Below are positions 52,736 to 61,855 of a stretch of 64,000 nt of DNA, piece after piece; within the stretch, counting starts at the first letter, position 1, and the number at the start of each line of letters is the position of its first letter. The notes below the pieces were generated by a model. It was not told the DNA's origin. It did not search any database and worked only from the letters and a program-made list of their open reading frames with translations. Position numbers and translations under genes: made by a program. The stretch is from RGIG7213 sp045540335. Lineage in GTDB: Bacteria > Bacillota > Clostridia > Oscillospirales > CAG-272. The stretch spans positions 62,001 to 126,000 of the forward strand of contig JAZQHC010000018.1 of NCBI GenBank assembly GCA_045540335.1. The letters run 5' to 3'.

Positions 52736-53671
52736 GTGATATCCCGAATTAAGCTGTGCGCAATGAAGGGCTGCACAGCCGACGAAACGATTAAAAACAT
52801 ATCTTCAGCAGAAAAGGATAGGCTTTGCGCCTGGTACAACGCAAGCCCGGAAGAAGCGTACAACCTATATTTATGGTGTACGGGCGACGGGGCAGTATGT
52901 GAAAACACCTGCGATGAAGAAAAAATATTTAGTGAAAAAGCAAAAGAGATCGGCGTGAAAGTCGAAGTGCTTTACGATTTGTACAAAAGCGCATATACGC
53001 TTGATAATATGCCTGTCGAAGCAAAGCAAACGAACGGTAAAAAGGGTAAATTTATCGTTCTTGAAGGGCTTGACGGGGCAGGAAAAACAACGCATTTGCG
53101 CAGGCTTGCCGCTTCTTTAACGGAAATGGGAAGGCAGGTTTATATGACGGCAGAGCCCACGTGTACTGCGGCAGGCGGCGTTATAAGGGAAACCTTAAGC
53201 GGTACGGGTGTACGCTGCGCAGAGGAAATGGCAGCATTGTTTTTGGCAGACAGGGTAAATCATAATACTAACCCGAATCAAGGCATAATCCAGTTTTTGG
53301 ATAAAGGGATAGACGTTGTGTGCGACAGATACTACTATTCTTCTTTGGCTTACCAAGGTATAGATTCCGATCTTGATTGGTTGATTGCCTGCAATACCAC
53401 GTGCCCTGCAATTTTAAAGCCCGATGTTTGCGTGTTTCTTGATCTTCAACCTGAAATATGTGCACGCCGCATTGCAAGCACGCGTCTTTCAAAGGATATA
53501 TTTGAAACGGAAGAAACTATTCGCCGCATAAGGCAAAGGTTTGCAGATGTTTTCCAACGGCTTGGCGAAAGAGAAAATACGGTTATCGTCAGCACTAACC
53601 GCCTTGGGGATGAGGTTGCGGCAGATATTTTCAATGCAGTAAAAAAATTATACGAAACAGAAAGTGAATAA
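52736..53671 (+). CDS. tmk: Thymidylate kinase with N-terminal extension
   Basis: 311 residues against the usual 205-215. The kinase starts near residue 103: P-loop LEGLDGAGKTT, DRYYYSSLAYQG and a lid RIASTRLSKDIFE. It makes dTDP. The first 100 residues are helical, with several cysteines (MKGCTADETI, CTGDGAVCENTC), and are not part of any tmk I know. The start is a GTG after AAAGGGGTG; the kinase Met-free junction argues against an internal start. Confidence 0.88.
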   Translation: MISRIKLCAMKGCTADETIKNISSAEKDRLCAWYNASPEEAYNLYLWCTGDGAVCENTCDEEKIFSEKAKEIGVKVEVLYDLYKSAYTLDNMPVEAKQTNGKKGKFIVLEGLDGAGKTTHLRRLAASLTEMGRQVYMTAEPTCTAAGGVIRETLSGTGVRCAEEMAALFLADRVNHNTNPNQGIIQFLDKGIDVVCDRYYYSSLAYQGIDSDLDWLIACNTTCPAILKPDVCVFLDLQPEICARRIASTRLSKDIFETEETIRRIRQRFADVFQRLGERENTVIVSTNRLGDEVAADIFNAVKKLYETESE

Positions 53672-53676
53672 AAGAT

Positions 53677-55254
53677 ATGGATAAGAAGATTTTACTTGTA
53701 ATTATGGACGGTGTAGGCTTTTCAAAAACAGGTATAGGCGACGCTGTAAGCGAAGCGAATACCCCCACCCTTGATAAGCTTCTTGCAGAAAAACCCACAG
53801 TAAGGCTGAAGGCGCACGGCGCGGCGGTAGGTCTTCCTTCTGATGACGATATGGGAAACAGCGAGGTTGGACATAACGCACTTGGATGCGGTCAGATATA
53901 TTCACAGGGGGCAAAGCTGGTAAACGAGTCTATTGAAAGCGAAAAAATATTTGCAAGCAGTGCTTGGGGCGAAGTTGTAGGCATTTGCAAGGAAAACGGT
54001 GCTTTGCATTTTGTAGGTCTGCTTTCCGACGGAAATGTTCACTCTAATATTTCGCACCTTATCGCTATGATAAAGCAAGCGAAAAAAGATGGCGTTAAAA
54101 GCGTAAAGGTCCACGCGTTGCTTGATGGGCGCGACGTTCCCGCGACATCTGCTTTAACATATGTAGAAACGCTCGAAAGCGCAATGGCTGAATTGAACGA
54201 TGCTTCCTTTAATGCAGAAATTGCTTCCGGCGGCGGCAGAATGAAGGTAACGATGGACAGATACCGTGCCGATTGGGAAATGGTAAAACGCGGCTGGGAA
54301 ACGCACGTTCACGGTAATGCAAGAGGCTTTGCAAGGGCAACCGAAGCGATAAATACTTTCCGCGCTGAAAACAACGGTATTATCGACCAGGATCTTCCTG
54401 CTTTCGTTGTTGAAAGAAACGGCGCACCCGTAGGCGCAATGAAAGACGGCGACGGCGTTATCCTCTTCAACTTCAGAGGCGATAGGGCGATTGAATTTTC
54501 TATGGCATTCGACGATGAAGACTTTCCCTATTTTGACAGGGGTGTAAGGCCCAACGTTAACTTTGCGGGAATGCTTGAATACGATGGCGACCTGAAAATA
54601 CCGAAGCGTTATCTTGTAAGTCCCCCCGAAATTAAAAACACATTGTCAGAGCTTCTCGTTGCCAACGGCGTAAGGCAATATGCAGTTTCCGAAACACAAA
54701 AATACGGCCACGTAACTTATTTCTGGAACGGAAATAAAAGCGAAAAATTCAGTGAAGAGCTTGAAATGTTTAACGAAATACCTTCAGATAAGGTTTCGTT
54801 TGATGAACGCCCTTGGATGAAGTGTGCAGAAGTAACAGACGACGTTATTGCCGCAATAAAGAGCGATAAATACGATTTTATACGTTGCAACTTCCCCAAT
54901 GGCGATATGGTCGGCCATGCGGGAAATATGGATGCGGTTATCGTATCGATGGGCGCGCTTGATTTGTGCCTTGCGCGTTTGCTTAAAGTGTGTGAAGAAT
55001 GCGGTGTAACAATGCTTGTTACTGCAGACCACGGTAACGCCGACGAAATGTTTGAAAAGAACAAAAAGGGCGTTCTTCAGGTAAGAACGGCACACTCGCT
55101 TAACCCTGTTCCGTTTATTGCGGCAACCGGTTGCGAAGGATTTAAGGTGTCGCAGGGTGAATTTGGTTTGGCAAACGTAGCACCCACGGTTGCAGAACTG
55201 TTTGGTATCAAAGCACCCGATTGTTGGGAAAAGCCCATACTTGTTAAAGAATAA
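53677..55254 (+). CDS. gpmI: Phosphoglycerate mutase, cofactor-independent
   Basis: 525 residues. The phosphoserine nucleophile lies in GNSEVGHNALG near residue 67, and Mn ligands in MDGVGF and TADHGNADEMF. It interconverts 3- and 2-phosphoglycerate. Five bases after tmk. Confidence 0.95.
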   Translation: MDKKILLVIMDGVGFSKTGIGDAVSEANTPTLDKLLAEKPTVRLKAHGAAVGLPSDDDMGNSEVGHNALGCGQIYSQGAKLVNESIESEKIFASSAWGEVVGICKENGALHFVGLLSDGNVHSNISHLIAMIKQAKKDGVKSVKVHALLDGRDVPATSALTYVETLESAMAELNDASFNAEIASGGGRMKVTMDRYRADWEMVKRGWETHVHGNARGFARATEAINTFRAENNGIIDQDLPAFVVERNGAPVGAMKDGDGVILFNFRGDRAIEFSMAFDDEDFPYFDRGVRPNVNFAGMLEYDGDLKIPKRYLVSPPEIKNTLSELLVANGVRQYAVSETQKYGHVTYFWNGNKSEKFSEELEMFNEIPSDKVSFDERPWMKCAEVTDDVIAAIKSDKYDFIRCNFPNGDMVGHAGNMDAVIVSMGALDLCLARLLKVCEECGVTMLVTADHGNADEMFEKNKKGVLQVRTAHSLNPVPFIAATGCEGFKVSQGEFGLANVAPTVAELFGIKAPDCWEKPILVKE

Positions 55255-55263
55255 ATTTGAAAT

Positions 55264-55298
55264 GCGCCGGGAGTACCTTTGGGGAAAGCGGCGCGTTT
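55264..55298 (+). terminator. Weak terminator-like hairpin after gpmI
   Basis: GCGCCG (55264-55269) pairs with CGGCGC (55289-55294), followed by GTTTGG. It may only attenuate read-through into the transporter genes. Confidence 0.35.
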
Positions 55299-55320
55299 GG
55301 CTTGAAAATATGGAGTGTAA

Positions 55321-55887
55321 ATGAAACAAACTAACTACAAAATATTGTTTCCTTTGTTTAAAGAAACGTTTAAATTAAGTGCTTTTACAATAGGCGGCGG
55401 ATACGTTATAGTACCGCTTATGAAAAAAAGATTCGTTCAGGGGTTGGGTTGGATATCGGAAGAAGAAATGTTGGATTTTGTTTCTATGGCGCAATCTTGC
55501 CCCGGCGCAATGGCAGTAAACGCATCGCTTTTTGTCGGTTATAAAATGGCAGGCTTTGCAGGCCAGGCCGCGGCACTTCTCGGTACGGTGCTTCCGCCCT
55601 TGCTGATACTTTCGGTAATATCGTATATGTATGCCGCATTTGCTGCAAACGCCGTTGTTCAAGCGGTGCTTGCAGGTATGTCGGCAGGTGTTGCCGCCGT
55701 AATGGCAGATGTTGTAATAAGCATGGTTGGTAAATTTGTTAAAAATAAAGACGTTATGGCGTTACTTATAGCATTGGCGGCATTCGTCTGCGTTGCAATA
55801 TTTGAAATCAATATTATATACATACTTGCAGTTGCGTGTATTTTGGGGTTGATCATAAATTCACGCAAGAAGGGGGCGAAAAAATGA
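55321..55887 (+). CDS. Chromate transporter family protein, first half
   Basis: 188 residues, about five membrane helices; TIGGGYVIVPLMKKRF and QSCPGAMAVNASLFVGYK are ChrA-family signatures. Firmicutes often encode the two ChrA halves as separate genes, as here. The natural substrate (chromate, sulfate or another anion) is uncertain. Confidence 0.88.
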   Translation: MKQTNYKILFPLFKETFKLSAFTIGGGYVIVPLMKKRFVQGLGWISEEEMLDFVSMAQSCPGAMAVNASLFVGYKMAGFAGQAAALLGTVLPPLLILSVISYMYAAFAANAVVQAVLAGMSAGVAAVMADVVISMVGKFVKNKDVMALLIALAAFVCVAIFEINIIYILAVACILGLIINSRKKGAKK

Positions 55888-56486
55888 TATATCTTTCGCT
55901 TTTCTTAAACTTCATTCTTGTAGGTGTTATGAGCTTTGGCGGCGGATACGCCGCACTTCCCATTATTTCCGAAACGGTAACGCAAAGAAATGCGTGGCTT
56001 ACCACGGCGGAATTTACCGATATTATAACGATATCGCAAATGACACCGGGCCCGATAGGTATCAATGCCGCAACCTTTGTAGGGGTGAAAATGGGTAACT
56101 CGTTCGGCGGCGTATTCGGCGGTGTTTTAGGCGGTATTTGTGCCACGTTTGGGTTTGTTTTTCCCGCTTGCGTTTTGGTTACAATACTTGCAATAATATA
56201 CCAAAAATATAAAAAGTCAAACGTAATGGGCGGTATTTTAGTCGGGCTTCGCCCTGCTTCCGTAGGGTTGATAACCTCTGCTGCGGTTTCTATAATTTCC
56301 GTGGCTTTCTTTGGTGAAGAATTGCTTGATATCACATTCAAAAGCATAGATTTTATAGCAATTATTTTATCCGTTGTGTGCTTCATATTGATGAAAAAGG
56401 TAAAGATATTGTCTTCGCCCATAGCCGTGATAATTTTTGCAGGTGTCCTCGGCGGTGCGGCGTATCTTATACAGGGTATGATATGA
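55884..56486 (+). CDS. Chromate transporter family protein, second half
   Basis: 200 residues from the ATG at 55884, overlapping the previous stop (ATGA). SFGGGYAALPIISETV and ISQMTPGPIGINAATFVG match the family. It should pair with the upstream half in antiparallel topology. Confidence 0.88.
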   Translation: MIYLSLFLNFILVGVMSFGGGYAALPIISETVTQRNAWLTTAEFTDIITISQMTPGPIGINAATFVGVKMGNSFGGVFGGVLGGICATFGFVFPACVLVTILAIIYQKYKKSNVMGGILVGLRPASVGLITSAAVSIISVAFFGEELLDITFKSIDFIAIILSVVCFILMKKVKILSSPIAVIIFAGVLGGAAYLIQGMI

Positions 56487-57892
56487 AAAAATGCAACGTA
56501 AAGGTCGTTAAAAACGGGCACGCGATAAACCTTTCTGCCCAAAATGGTGATGTTCTGGCAGATGTTCTTGTGAAAAACGGCATAATATTAGATCTTACAT
56601 GCGGCGGAAACGGAAAATGCGGAAAATGCCGTGCCGTGTGTTACGGTGCGCTTTCACCCATAGACGTTGAAGAAAAACATATTTTAAACGGTGAAGAAGA
56701 AAATGGGTTTAGGTTGATGTGCCGCACGCGGGTTTTGGGCGATGTAAGCGTTTACATCGACGAAGAAAAAAACACATTCACAAATGAAAAATACGATGTA
56801 CCGCAAGGCTTTATGTGCATTGATCTTGGTACTACAAACGTGTGGGTTGTGTATAATACCGACGGTGAAAGTAAAACCGCGGTATTTGCAAATCCGCAAA
56901 AAGCATTTGGTGCAGATGTTATTTCGCGCATATCCGCATATGAAAACGGTAACGGAAAGCAGATGGAGGATTTAATAAAAAGTGCTGTTTCGTCAGTTGC
57001 TGAAAACGGTATCCAAAAGAAGATAATCTTCGGCAATACGGCGATGCAAACCATTTATGCCGGAAAAGACCCAACGTCTTTGGGGCGTTCTCCGTACCGT
57101 GTAGAGGACCGCTTTGGAAGATTTATAAAAAATGATTATTTTGCCCCCTGCGTGGGCGCGTTTGTCGGCGGCGATGTTTGCGGCGGGGTCTATTATGCCA
57201 TGAAAAAAGGCATTATAAAAGAAAAAACAGCGATATATGCCGACATTGGCACTAACGGTGAAATAGTACTTATCCATAACGGAAGGATTACGGCGTGCGC
57301 TGCGGCTGCAGGCCCGTGCTTTGAGGGGGCAGGGATATCCTGCGGAATGCGGTCGGAAACAGGCGCAATAGTCGGTGCGTATGCTGAAAACGGAAATGTA
57401 CTTTATAAAATATTTAACGCCGAAACACCGAAGGGAATATGCGGAACAGGTCTTATAGGTATCGTAAGTGCTTTATTGCAAATCGGAAAGGTTTCCCCTT
57501 CAGGCCTTTTGTATGAAGAAAAATACGATCTTGGCGGCGTATATATCACCCGATTTGATATACGCGCGCTTCAAAGTGCAAAGGCGGCAATAAGGGCAGG
57601 AATACGCATTTTATGCAAAGAATCTGCGATAAATGAAAGCGATATAGAAAAAATATACCTTTCGGGCGCGTTCGGCGAGCATCTTGATACATCAGATGCA
57701 GTACGTATCGGTATGCTTCCGAATGTGGGGTGCCAATCACTTGGAAATTGCGCCCTTAAAGGCGCGTGCCTTGCAGCAAAAGAACCGCGCTTTATAGAAG
57801 AATTGAACGCGTTTTCGGAAAATATTACTTATATCGAGCTTTCCGACAGCGATGATTTTACAAACGAATATATTGAAGCACTTGGCTTTTAA
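56483..57892 (+). CDS. RACE-type ferredoxin/ASKHA protein (reductive activator of corrinoid proteins)
   Basis: 469 residues from the ATG at 56483, overlapping the transporter stop by four bases. Residues 1-90 are a [2Fe-2S] ferredoxin (CGGNGKCGKCRAVC plus a later LMCRT). The rest is the ASKHA-like RamA/DUF4445 domain: MCIDLGTTNVWVVYN, IYADIGTNGEIVL, LSGAFGEHLD. Such proteins use ATP to reduce inactive Co(II) corrinoids. No corrinoid protein or methyltransferase is in the window, so the partner is elsewhere. Confidence 0.85.
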   Translation: MKKCNVKVVKNGHAINLSAQNGDVLADVLVKNGIILDLTCGGNGKCGKCRAVCYGALSPIDVEEKHILNGEEENGFRLMCRTRVLGDVSVYIDEEKNTFTNEKYDVPQGFMCIDLGTTNVWVVYNTDGESKTAVFANPQKAFGADVISRISAYENGNGKQMEDLIKSAVSSVAENGIQKKIIFGNTAMQTIYAGKDPTSLGRSPYRVEDRFGRFIKNDYFAPCVGAFVGGDVCGGVYYAMKKGIIKEKTAIYADIGTNGEIVLIHNGRITACAAAAGPCFEGAGISCGMRSETGAIVGAYAENGNVLYKIFNAETPKGICGTGLIGIVSALLQIGKVSPSGLLYEEKYDLGGVYITRFDIRALQSAKAAIRAGIRILCKESAINESDIEKIYLSGAFGEHLDTSDAVRIGMLPNVGCQSLGNCALKGACLAAKEPRFIEELNAFSENITYIELSDSDDFTNEYIEALGF

Positions 57893-57989
57893 AGATAATA
57901 ATTTACACAAATTTTTCACAAAAATTATATAATGGCGAATGTTGACATATATAATTAATAATAATTACTGTAAAAAGAGGTGGGGATAA

Positions 57990-60026
57990 ATGAAACGCGA
58001 AAAGAAAAAGCGTATCAGGGTTATTCCGCAATTATATATTGTTTTAGTTACGGTTTTATTCATCGTTGGCTTTTCTGCATTTGCCTATACGAATACTTTG
58101 CCAAAGCCTTACATAATGGCACTATGCGTTGCGGCTTATCTTTTTATTTTGGTTGCAGGTTACGCCGTTCTTTGTCGGATATGCTTTGGCAAACAAACGG
58201 CTGATACGGATATAGGCGGCGATGTGTTCCATATGTTTGCCGCAAAATTCAACAGGCCGATCGTTTTACTTAACGACGAGGCAAAAATTGAATGGATGAA
58301 CTCCGTATTTGCAGAAACCTTTGCCGAAAAGGGCGATATGAAGGGCAAAACACTTTCAGATCTTTCGGGTAATCTTAAGCTTGCTGATGTTTATACGTCA
58401 GGTCAGGTGGGTATCGAAGCAACCGTCTGCGGTGTAAGCTATAAGCTGCATTGCTTTAAAACGGCGGCCGCCGACAAGGTTCGCTTTGCCGTTGTATTTA
58501 CCGAGGCGGACGAGCTGAAGCGCTTGCGCGACGAGTACGAAGAAAAACGTACGATAGTTGCGTACATTATTCTCGATAACCTTGATTCTTCCGTCGTTCC
58601 CATGCAGGACGAGGCACGTGCCGCAGCAGCAAAAGCACAAAAGCTGCTTTATGAATGGGCAGACGAGGCAGAGGCGTTCATACGCGAATACGAAAGGGAT
58701 AAGTATCTCGTTTTATTAGATGGCGCACATCTTGAAAAAATGCGCGAAAGCGGTTTTGATATACTTGATAGAATTCGACAAATCGAAATTCCCGGTGCTG
58801 ATATATGCGTTACTGCATCAGGCGGTGTTTCAGATGTAGAGGGTACGTTGGCAGAAAAGGCTGCTGCGGCATCATCTGCTTTGGAAACTGCGTTGCAGCG
58901 CGGCGGTGATCAGATAGTTTTCAAAAGCGACGACAGTATGATGTATTACGGCGGAACGGTTAAATCTACTATAAACGCCACACGCGTGCTTGCCCGTATG
59001 TATGCGTTGATGCTACAGAAATTGATTAAATCTGCCGATAACGTGATGATAATGGCGCACAGAAATATAGATTACGATGGCTTTGGTGCTTGCGTTGGTC
59101 TTGCGAAAATTGCAATGTATCTCGGCGTTCCCGTGAATATCGTTGTAAATATTCAAAGAAGTGACGATGGCGAGGTTATAAACGACAGAAACTTAAGTAT
59201 GTGCCTTGCAACCGCAAGAAAAATGCCTGAATATGATAAGGTATTCATAAACAAGGCAGAAGCGCAGGATATGATGTCCTCATCGACGCTGTTGATAGTG
59301 ACCGATGCTAATAACCCGTCGTTATTTGAAGCGCTTGATCTTGTAAAGTGTACTGAAAACTTTGTAATAATCGACCACCATAGGAAAGCACCGGAGAATA
59401 AATACGAGCCTAAAATGATGTACATTTCGCCCACTGCATCTTCTGCAAGCGAAATGGTTGCGGAATTTCTTGAAGAGCTTTTGCCGCAAGGCGTTTTGCA
59501 CAAGCATGAAGCAAACCTTATGTTTGCGGGGATAACGCTTGATACCAAGCAATTTTCACGTTCCTGCAGTGTAAGAACGTATAGTGCCGCCCAGTATTTA
59601 AGAAGACAAGGTGCGGATCAAGGTGATGTTGCTAAATTTTTCGAAGTACAGCAGGAAGATTTCAATAAAGAAATGAAGTTCCGCAGAGATACTAAAATAT
59701 ACAAGGGCAGATACGCAATTTCCGTAAAAATGGATGAACGCTCTGCCGGGGTCGATGATAAGATCACAGCCGCACGCGTGGCAGACGGTCTGCTTGAAAT
59801 ATCAGGTATTGCCGCATCGTTTGCGCTTTGCCGCATCGACGGTTCGGTAAATATCTCGGCAAGAAGCGACGGCAAGGTAAACGTTTCAAAAATGATGGAA
59901 AAATTCGGCGGCGGCGGCCATTTTGACAGCGGTGGCGCACAGATAAACGATACCACGCTTGAGGAAGTGGTAAGACGGTTAAAAACCGTGATAGATGAAT
60001 TTGAAGCCGAATCAGAAGAAAAATAA
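57990..60026 (+). CDS. gdpP: Cyclic-di-AMP phosphodiesterase, GdpP type
   Basis: 678 residues. Two N-terminal membrane helices, a PAS-like domain (about 75-150), a degenerate GGDEF domain, then DHH/DHHA1. Metal motifs: MAHRNIDYDGFGA, TDANNPS, IIDHHRKAP; substrate motif FGGGGHFDSGGAQ. It degrades c-di-AMP, which controls osmolyte balance and wall stress. It leads into rplI and dnaB, a conserved Firmicutes order. Confidence 0.92.
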   Translation: MKREKKKRIRVIPQLYIVLVTVLFIVGFSAFAYTNTLPKPYIMALCVAAYLFILVAGYAVLCRICFGKQTADTDIGGDVFHMFAAKFNRPIVLLNDEAKIEWMNSVFAETFAEKGDMKGKTLSDLSGNLKLADVYTSGQVGIEATVCGVSYKLHCFKTAAADKVRFAVVFTEADELKRLRDEYEEKRTIVAYIILDNLDSSVVPMQDEARAAAAKAQKLLYEWADEAEAFIREYERDKYLVLLDGAHLEKMRESGFDILDRIRQIEIPGADICVTASGGVSDVEGTLAEKAAAASSALETALQRGGDQIVFKSDDSMMYYGGTVKSTINATRVLARMYALMLQKLIKSADNVMIMAHRNIDYDGFGACVGLAKIAMYLGVPVNIVVNIQRSDDGEVINDRNLSMCLATARKMPEYDKVFINKAEAQDMMSSSTLLIVTDANNPSLFEALDLVKCTENFVIIDHHRKAPENKYEPKMMYISPTASSASEMVAEFLEELLPQGVLHKHEANLMFAGITLDTKQFSRSCSVRTYSAAQYLRRQGADQGDVAKFFEVQQEDFNKEMKFRRDTKIYKGRYAISVKMDERSAGVDDKITAARVADGLLEISGIAASFALCRIDGSVNISARSDGKVNVSKMMEKFGGGGHFDSGGAQINDTTLEEVVRRLKTVIDEFEAESEEK

Positions 60027-60054
60027 AATTCCAAAATACGAAAGAGGTAGCGCA

Positions 60055-60501
60055 ATGAAGGTTGTATTGCTTAAAACAGTTCCCGGCCAGGGTAAAGAAG
60101 GCCAGGTTATAAACGTATCAGACGGTTATGCACGTAATTATCTGTTTCCCAAAAAGCTTGCGGCAGAAGCAGATGCACAGGTTATGAATGACCTTAAAAA
60201 TAAGGAAGCGGCAAGGCTTCACAAAATAGAATTAGAAAAAGCAGCTGCAAAGGCCTGCGCGGAAAAGCTTGCAAATGTAACTGTAAAGATAACCGCTAAG
60301 GGCGGGGCAGACGGCCGCTTTTACGGTTCTGTAACTGCAAAGGAAATTGCAGAAACGCTTGAAAAACAACATGGAATCTCAATAGATAAAAGAAAAATGC
60401 AGTTAAACGATCCGATCAAAGCCTTCGGTACGTACCATATTGAATGCAAACTGTATCCCGAAATTACGGGAAAGCTTACCGTAACGGTTACAGAACAATA
60501 A
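60055..60501 (+). CDS. rplI: 50S ribosomal protein L9
   Basis: 148 residues from the ATG at 60055 (GAAAGAGG upstream). MKVVLLKTVPGQGKEGQ and VSDGYARNYLFPKKLA are L9 signatures, with a long central helix and a C-terminal domain. Follows gdpP by 28 bases. Confidence 0.96.
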   Translation: MKVVLLKTVPGQGKEGQVINVSDGYARNYLFPKKLAAEADAQVMNDLKNKEAARLHKIELEKAAAKACAEKLANVTVKITAKGGADGRFYGSVTAKEIAETLEKQHGISIDKRKMQLNDPIKAFGTYHIECKLYPEITGKLTVTVTEQ

Positions 60502-60517
60502 TCAGAAGGATTGCAAA

Positions 60518-61855
60518 ATGGCTGAACAACTTACAAGAAGACTGCCCTTTTCTGCCGAGGCAGAGCAGGCTGTTCTCGGGTCGGTATTGATAGATCCCGA
60601 AGCCTTCAAAGAAATAGTAACGCTTATAAAAGGCGAGGATTTTTATCTGTCCGACCATCAAGAGATATTCAATGCTATGCAGGAAATATTTCTTCAGCAG
60701 GATAAACCGATAGATGTTATTACCTTGCTTGATATGCTTGTTAAGCGCGGCGTTTATACAGAAAGCGAAGGCACGCAGTATATCAGAAATCTCGTGCAGA
60801 TAGTTCCGTCTGCTTCAAACGCGAAGGACTATGCGCAGATAGTTAAAAACAAAAGCTTGCTTCGCAATCTTATCAAAGCTACTGATGAAATTGCAGAGGC
60901 TGCCTATGCAGAGACCGAAAAGGTGGAAAATATCCTCGACATGGCAGAGCAGAAGATATTCGAGCTGTCAGACGTTAACGAAAGTAAAGGCTTTACACAT
61001 ATAAAAGATGCACTTGTGAGAACGTACGACAGGCTTAATCAGTTACAAACCAACCGAGCAGAGGCGTTGGGAACGCCCACGCAGTTTGAAGGTTTGGATA
61101 ATGTGCTTGTCGGCCTTGGAAAAGGCGACCTTGTTCTTGTCGGTGCACGACCCGGTATGGGTAAAACAAGCTTTTGCCTTAATATTGCATCTAATGTTGC
61201 ACTTAAAACGAATAAAACCGTATGTATTTTTTCACTCGAAATGCCCGACGAACAGCTTGTTTCCCGTATGCTTTCAAGCGAAGCGCTTGTTAACAGCTAT
61301 AATCTTCGTTCAGGTAATTTAAGCGAAGAGGATTGGACTAAAATATCCTCGGCGGCGGCAAAATTATCTTCTACAAACATTTATATTGATGATACTACGA
61401 GCATTACTGTAACAGGTATGAAGGCTAAGCTTCGCCGTATGAAAAATCTCGGTCTTGTGGTTATCGACTATTTGCAGCTGATGCAAAGTGATAAGCATAC
61501 AGACAACCGCGTGCTTGAAATCGGCGATATCTCCCGCGGCCTTAAAATCATGGCTAAAGAGCTTGCAGTGCCGGTAATTTGCTGTGCACAGCTGTCGCGT
61601 GCTTCCGAATCAAGAACAGATAAAACGCCTATGCTTTCCGATTTGAGAGATTCCGGTGCTATCGAACAAGACGCAGATATAGTTATGTTCCTTTACCGCC
61701 CCGAATATTACAAGGAAGAAAAAGAAAAAACAAATCTTGCACAGGTTATTATTGCAAAAAACCGCCACGGTTCAACGGGCAAGGTCGATATGATATGGAA
61801 TGGCGAATACACCAAGTTTTCAAGCGTTGAAGACAGATACGGTGACGAACAGTGA
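60518..61855 (+). CDS. dnaB: Replicative DNA helicase
   Basis: 445 residues. N-terminal DnaB domain (LPFSAEAEQAVLGSVLIDPEAF) and RecA-like motor with GARPGMGKTSF, VVIDYLQLM and RDSGAIEQDADI. Hexameric helicase at the fork. No intein. Confidence 0.97.
   Translation: MAEQLTRRLPFSAEAEQAVLGSVLIDPEAFKEIVTLIKGEDFYLSDHQEIFNAMQEIFLQQDKPIDVITLLDMLVKRGVYTESEGTQYIRNLVQIVPSASNAKDYAQIVKNKSLLRNLIKATDEIAEAAYAETEKVENILDMAEQKIFELSDVNESKGFTHIKDALVRTYDRLNQLQTNRAEALGTPTQFEGLDNVLVGLGKGDLVLVGARPGMGKTSFCLNIASNVALKTNKTVCIFSLEMPDEQLVSRMLSSEALVNSYNLRSGNLSEEDWTKISSAAAKLSSTNIYIDDTTSITVTGMKAKLRRMKNLGLVVIDYLQLMQSDKHTDNRVLEIGDISRGLKIMAKELAVPVICCAQLSRASESRTDKTPMLSDLRDSGAIEQDADIVMFLYRPEYYKEEKEKTNLAQVIIAKNRHGSTGKVDMIWNGEYTKFSSVEDRYGDEQ

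Noticed and set aside
52731..52751. Mini-ORF MGDIPN overlapping the tmk start
   Set aside because: Six codons without conservation evidence; the GTG two bases further on fits tmk.
57943..57980. TTGACA before gdpP as a promoter
   Set aside because: No acceptable -10 at 16-18 bases; left unassigned.
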